DNA from: Candidatus Zixiibacteriota bacterium
GTDB lineage: Bacteria > Zixibacteria > MSB-5A5 > SM1-73
DNA: 7,407 nt
Reading direction: 5' to 3'
NCBI GenBank assembly: GCA_020341875.1
Contig: CP070839.1
Location: 1,097,576-1,104,982 of the forward strand
The position numbers and the translations under genes were made by a program. Position 1 is the stretch's first letter, and every line of letters begins with the position of its first letter. Positions 5,679-7,407 of the stretch are shown here, one piece after another. The notes under the pieces were generated by a model that had not been told where the DNA came from, did not search any database, and saw only the letters and a program-made list of their open reading frames with translations.

Positions 5679-5743
5679 GGAAAATCAAAAGGTGGACGCT
5701 CTATTTGAGCGTCCACCTTTTCCAATCCAATAACGGTGGGGCG
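5666..5743. repeat. 78-bp intergenic repeat, copy 2
   Basis: This is the ungapped match to 2771-2848, with 13 differences by hand count. Four fall in the hairpin loop and its edges and four in the stretch just before the stem, while most of both stem arms are unchanged. It lies 93 bases past the stop codon of the dockerin gene ending at 5837. Confidence 0.7.
5687..5721. terminator. 15-bp hairpin, likely two-way terminator after the dockerin gene
   Basis: AAAAGGTGGACGCTC and GAGCGTCCACCTTTT pair perfectly around the 5-base loop TATTT. On the minus strand the stem runs out into TTTTGATTTTCC, a fair T-rich tail; the plus strand reads TTTTCC. It would end the transcript of the gene ending at 5837 about 115 bases past its stop codon and separate it from the promoter at 5412-5440. 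Confidence 0.65.
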
Positions 5744-5836
5744 CGGCATCCTTGCCCGCCCCGAAACTCGATTCGCCGGCGGGGGTGGGGAGCCCTTCAG
5801 GATGAACCCCGCCTACGGACCACAAACTTAACGCGC

Positions 5837-7407
5837 CTACTTACCCCACGGCGGGGTGCAGCACAACGGACTAGGTGCCGGGCCACCCCTGTACAGGTAG
5901 GTGACCAGATAAACCACATCCCCGATGTTGACTATGTCGTCGTTGTTCACGTCTCCAACACAGGTCTGTGGAATCGGTGCAGGGCCGCCCTTGTACAGGT
6001 AGGTAACCAGGTAAACCACGTCACCGATATTCACTATGCCGTCGTTGTTAGCATCACCGCATATCACCGGAACCCCCGAAGTGGTGATCACAAAGGCCAG
6101 GTCAAGGGTCATTCCGGTTCTCGGATCAGTGAGCGGGAACCAGTCGTAAACAGGCGGTGTCCACACGGCCCAGCACGCGTCATCCTCGAAGTGAGGACTC
6201 GCTGACGTCTTCCAACCCCACAGTGGCGGCTCAGGGAACCCTTGATACCCGGGAGGGCCAAGGTCGGCCATAACGTTCAACCAGTAAATGGTTCCGCTGT
6301 CCTGGAAGAATGGCTCTGAGATGCTGTCTATATCGTATCGGTAGCACATGTCGTGGTTGGGATGCTCCCAGAATCCCTCATACGGATCATACCATCCTTG
6401 TGGACCCAGACCTTCCAGAAGTATTTCGTAGTCTGTGATATACGCTGACCAGAGCTCCTCGCCCGGCATGCTCCACGGAGGCCCGGGGATGTTGTCATGG
6501 ATGGACAGCCAGAAGCCATGAATAGGTGCATCTACGTCCCACAGCCATGAACCCCAGATGTGGATGTCAGTAATCGGCCCGGATTCGGTGCACATGAAGT
6601 CATCTGCTAACACTATCCCGGGATGACCCACATAGCCCTGGGTCGCAACAATGTCCCAGCCTTGCAGATCGGGCAACTGCGGATAGTGCATCTTGTGGTT
6701 GGGCCACGGCGGCTCGGTCGCATGTACGTATGCAACGTTTTCGTCCGTTACAAATTCGTCGGCAGTCTCGCAGTAGGCCTCGACGAACACATAGTTGGAA
6801 TCGGTGTGGCAGACCGGTCCCAGAACCTCTGCCTCAATGTTGATGGTGATCCAGTTACAGGGTGCCAATGGTCCGGGGAACGACCAGAGCAGTTCTGTGC
6901 CTCCCGGAACCGGCTGTACCAGATCCGGGGGAGGCTCTGCCCTCAGGAATTCTAAGCTCTCGTCCATGAAGTCGTAAACTTCTATGTTGGTTAGATCACA
7001 GCAGGTTCCGTCATTATGGATTTGAACCAGAAATTCCGCGGTCTCACCCACGTCCAGATCCACAAGCTCAATCCACAGTTGCTGCACCTCATCCCACACG
7101 TATTTCTCGACATCCACGCTCGGTGTGCATTCCGGTCCGGTGATCACAAACGCCAGATCCAGCGAGGTGCCGACACATTCGTGGTATGTATGTCCACCTA
7201 TAACCACGTCCACTGCGTTGAAGTCGACCGAGATCCACTCCGGATTGTAGGGTATGTCGATGGGGAACGAGTATTGGCCGACCGGCTCCAGCGACCCGAA
7301 GATCTGGCGCTCAACATAGATCTCCTCAACTCCCGGTAGAGGCGGCCTGCCCATTCCCATTGTATCCCACTCCGGAGATGACCAGTTGATGGCGAACTCA
7401 AGCCAGG
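5837..7407 (-). CDS. 5'-truncated secreted multidomain protein with DUF11-like domain and C-terminal dockerin repeats
   Basis: The frame is open past the right edge: upstream of the ATG at 7360 it reads WLEFAINWSSPEWDT, matching WAEFAINWSTDIWSL in the neighbour, so 7360 is internal and the gene is partial. Residues below count from that ATG. Domain C' (edge to about 75) has RPPLPGVEEIYVERQ, NPEWISVDF and HECVGTSLDLAFVITG. A DUF11-like beta-sandwich follows (about 78-215: VDVEKYVWDEVQQLWIELV, ETAEFLVQIHNDGTCCDLTN). Domain B' (about 218-427) has PNHKMHYPQLPDL, LADDFMCTESGPITDIHIWG and LWGWKTS. The dockerin-like pair (about 434-502) has GDANNDGIVNIGDVVYLVTY and GDVNNDDIVNIGDVVYLVTY. The stop TAG is followed two codons later by TAA. 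The many Trp, Pro and Asp residues and paired Cys suit an exported, extracellular protein. Function is unknown; no catalytic residues were recognised. The signal peptide must lie off the window. Confidence 0.9.
   Translation of the reverse strand, partial: WLEFAINWSSPEWDTMGMGRPPLPGVEEIYVERQIFGSLEPVGQYSFPIDIPYNPEWISVDFNAVDVVIGGHTYHECVGTSLDLAFVITGPECTPSVDVEKYVWDEVQQLWIELVDLDVGETAEFLVQIHNDGTCCDLTNIEVYDFMDESLEFLRAEPPPDLVQPVPGGTELLWSFPGPLAPCNWITINIEAEVLGPVCHTDSNYVFVEAYCETADEFVTDENVAYVHATEPPWPNHKMHYPQLPDLQGWDIVATQGYVGHPGIVLADDFMCTESGPITDIHIWGSWLWDVDAPIHGFWLSIHDNIPGPPWSMPGEELWSAYITDYEILLEGLGPQGWYDPYEGFWEHPNHDMCYRYDIDSISEPFFQDSGTIYWLNVMADLGPPGYQGFPEPPLWGWKTSASPHFEDDACWAVWTPPVYDWFPLTDPRTGMTLDLAFVITTSGVPVICGDANNDGIVNIGDVVYLVTYLYKGGPAPIPQTCVGDVNNDDIVNIGDVVYLVTYLYRGGPAPSPLCCTPPWGK

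Noticed and set aside
5666..5743. The two 78-bp repeats as CRISPR repeats or attachment sites
   Set aside because: There are only two copies almost 2.9 kb apart with genes between and no spacer pattern; a hairpin repeat or terminator explains them better. No integrase or tRNA is present.

Overview
All convincing genes in this window lie on the minus strand. The two large secreted proteins end in paired dockerin-type repeats built on the pattern GDVNN-x-x-V-x-x-GD-x-VYLVTYLY. In my recollection that style is common in uncultured FCB-group and related candidate phyla (Zixibacteria, KSB1, WOR-3 type genomes). With signal peptides and a SurA-type periplasmic chaperone, a Gram-negative-like (diderm), probably uncultured bacterium is my inference; no taxonomic marker gene is present.

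Layout in transcription order (right to left). (1) 7407-5837: a large dockerin protein whose start lies beyond the right edge. (2) 5836-5135: about 700 bases of spacer with a repeat cluster, a 15-bp terminator-like hairpin, a good sigma70-type promoter (TTGACA, 17 nt, TATCTT), a long leader with palindromes, and a possible 11-codon leader peptide with a strong Shine-Dalgarno site. (3) 5134-3014: a complete 706-residue secreted dockerin protein that shares domains with (1) in a different order. (4) 3013-2411: about 600 bases of GC-rich inverted repeats, a second copy of the hairpin repeat from (2), and a second promoter with the same -35 and -10 hexamers. (5) 2410-1763: an arylsulfotransferase (ASST)-like reading frame that looks broken at both ends. 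Its ATG is followed at once by an amber codon, and its C-terminus switches to a tail resembling the end of a SurA/PpiC protein. (6) 1644-355: a SurA-like peptidyl-prolyl isomerase. (7) 305-33: a small S4-domain RNA-binding protein of the RqcP/Hsp15 type.

Genes (5)-(7) read the same way with gaps of 118 and 49 bases and may be one transcript from the promoter near 2500. SurA and RqcP are housekeeping quality-control functions (envelope protein folding; rescue of stalled 50S-nascent chain complexes). The dockerin proteins are accessory secreted proteins of unknown function. The SurA-like tail on the ASST frame suggests that a tandem surA paralogue once lay here and that foreign or duplicated DNA now abuts its last codons. 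No CRISPR array, tRNA, rRNA, transposase or phage gene was seen, and no convincing plus-strand gene.
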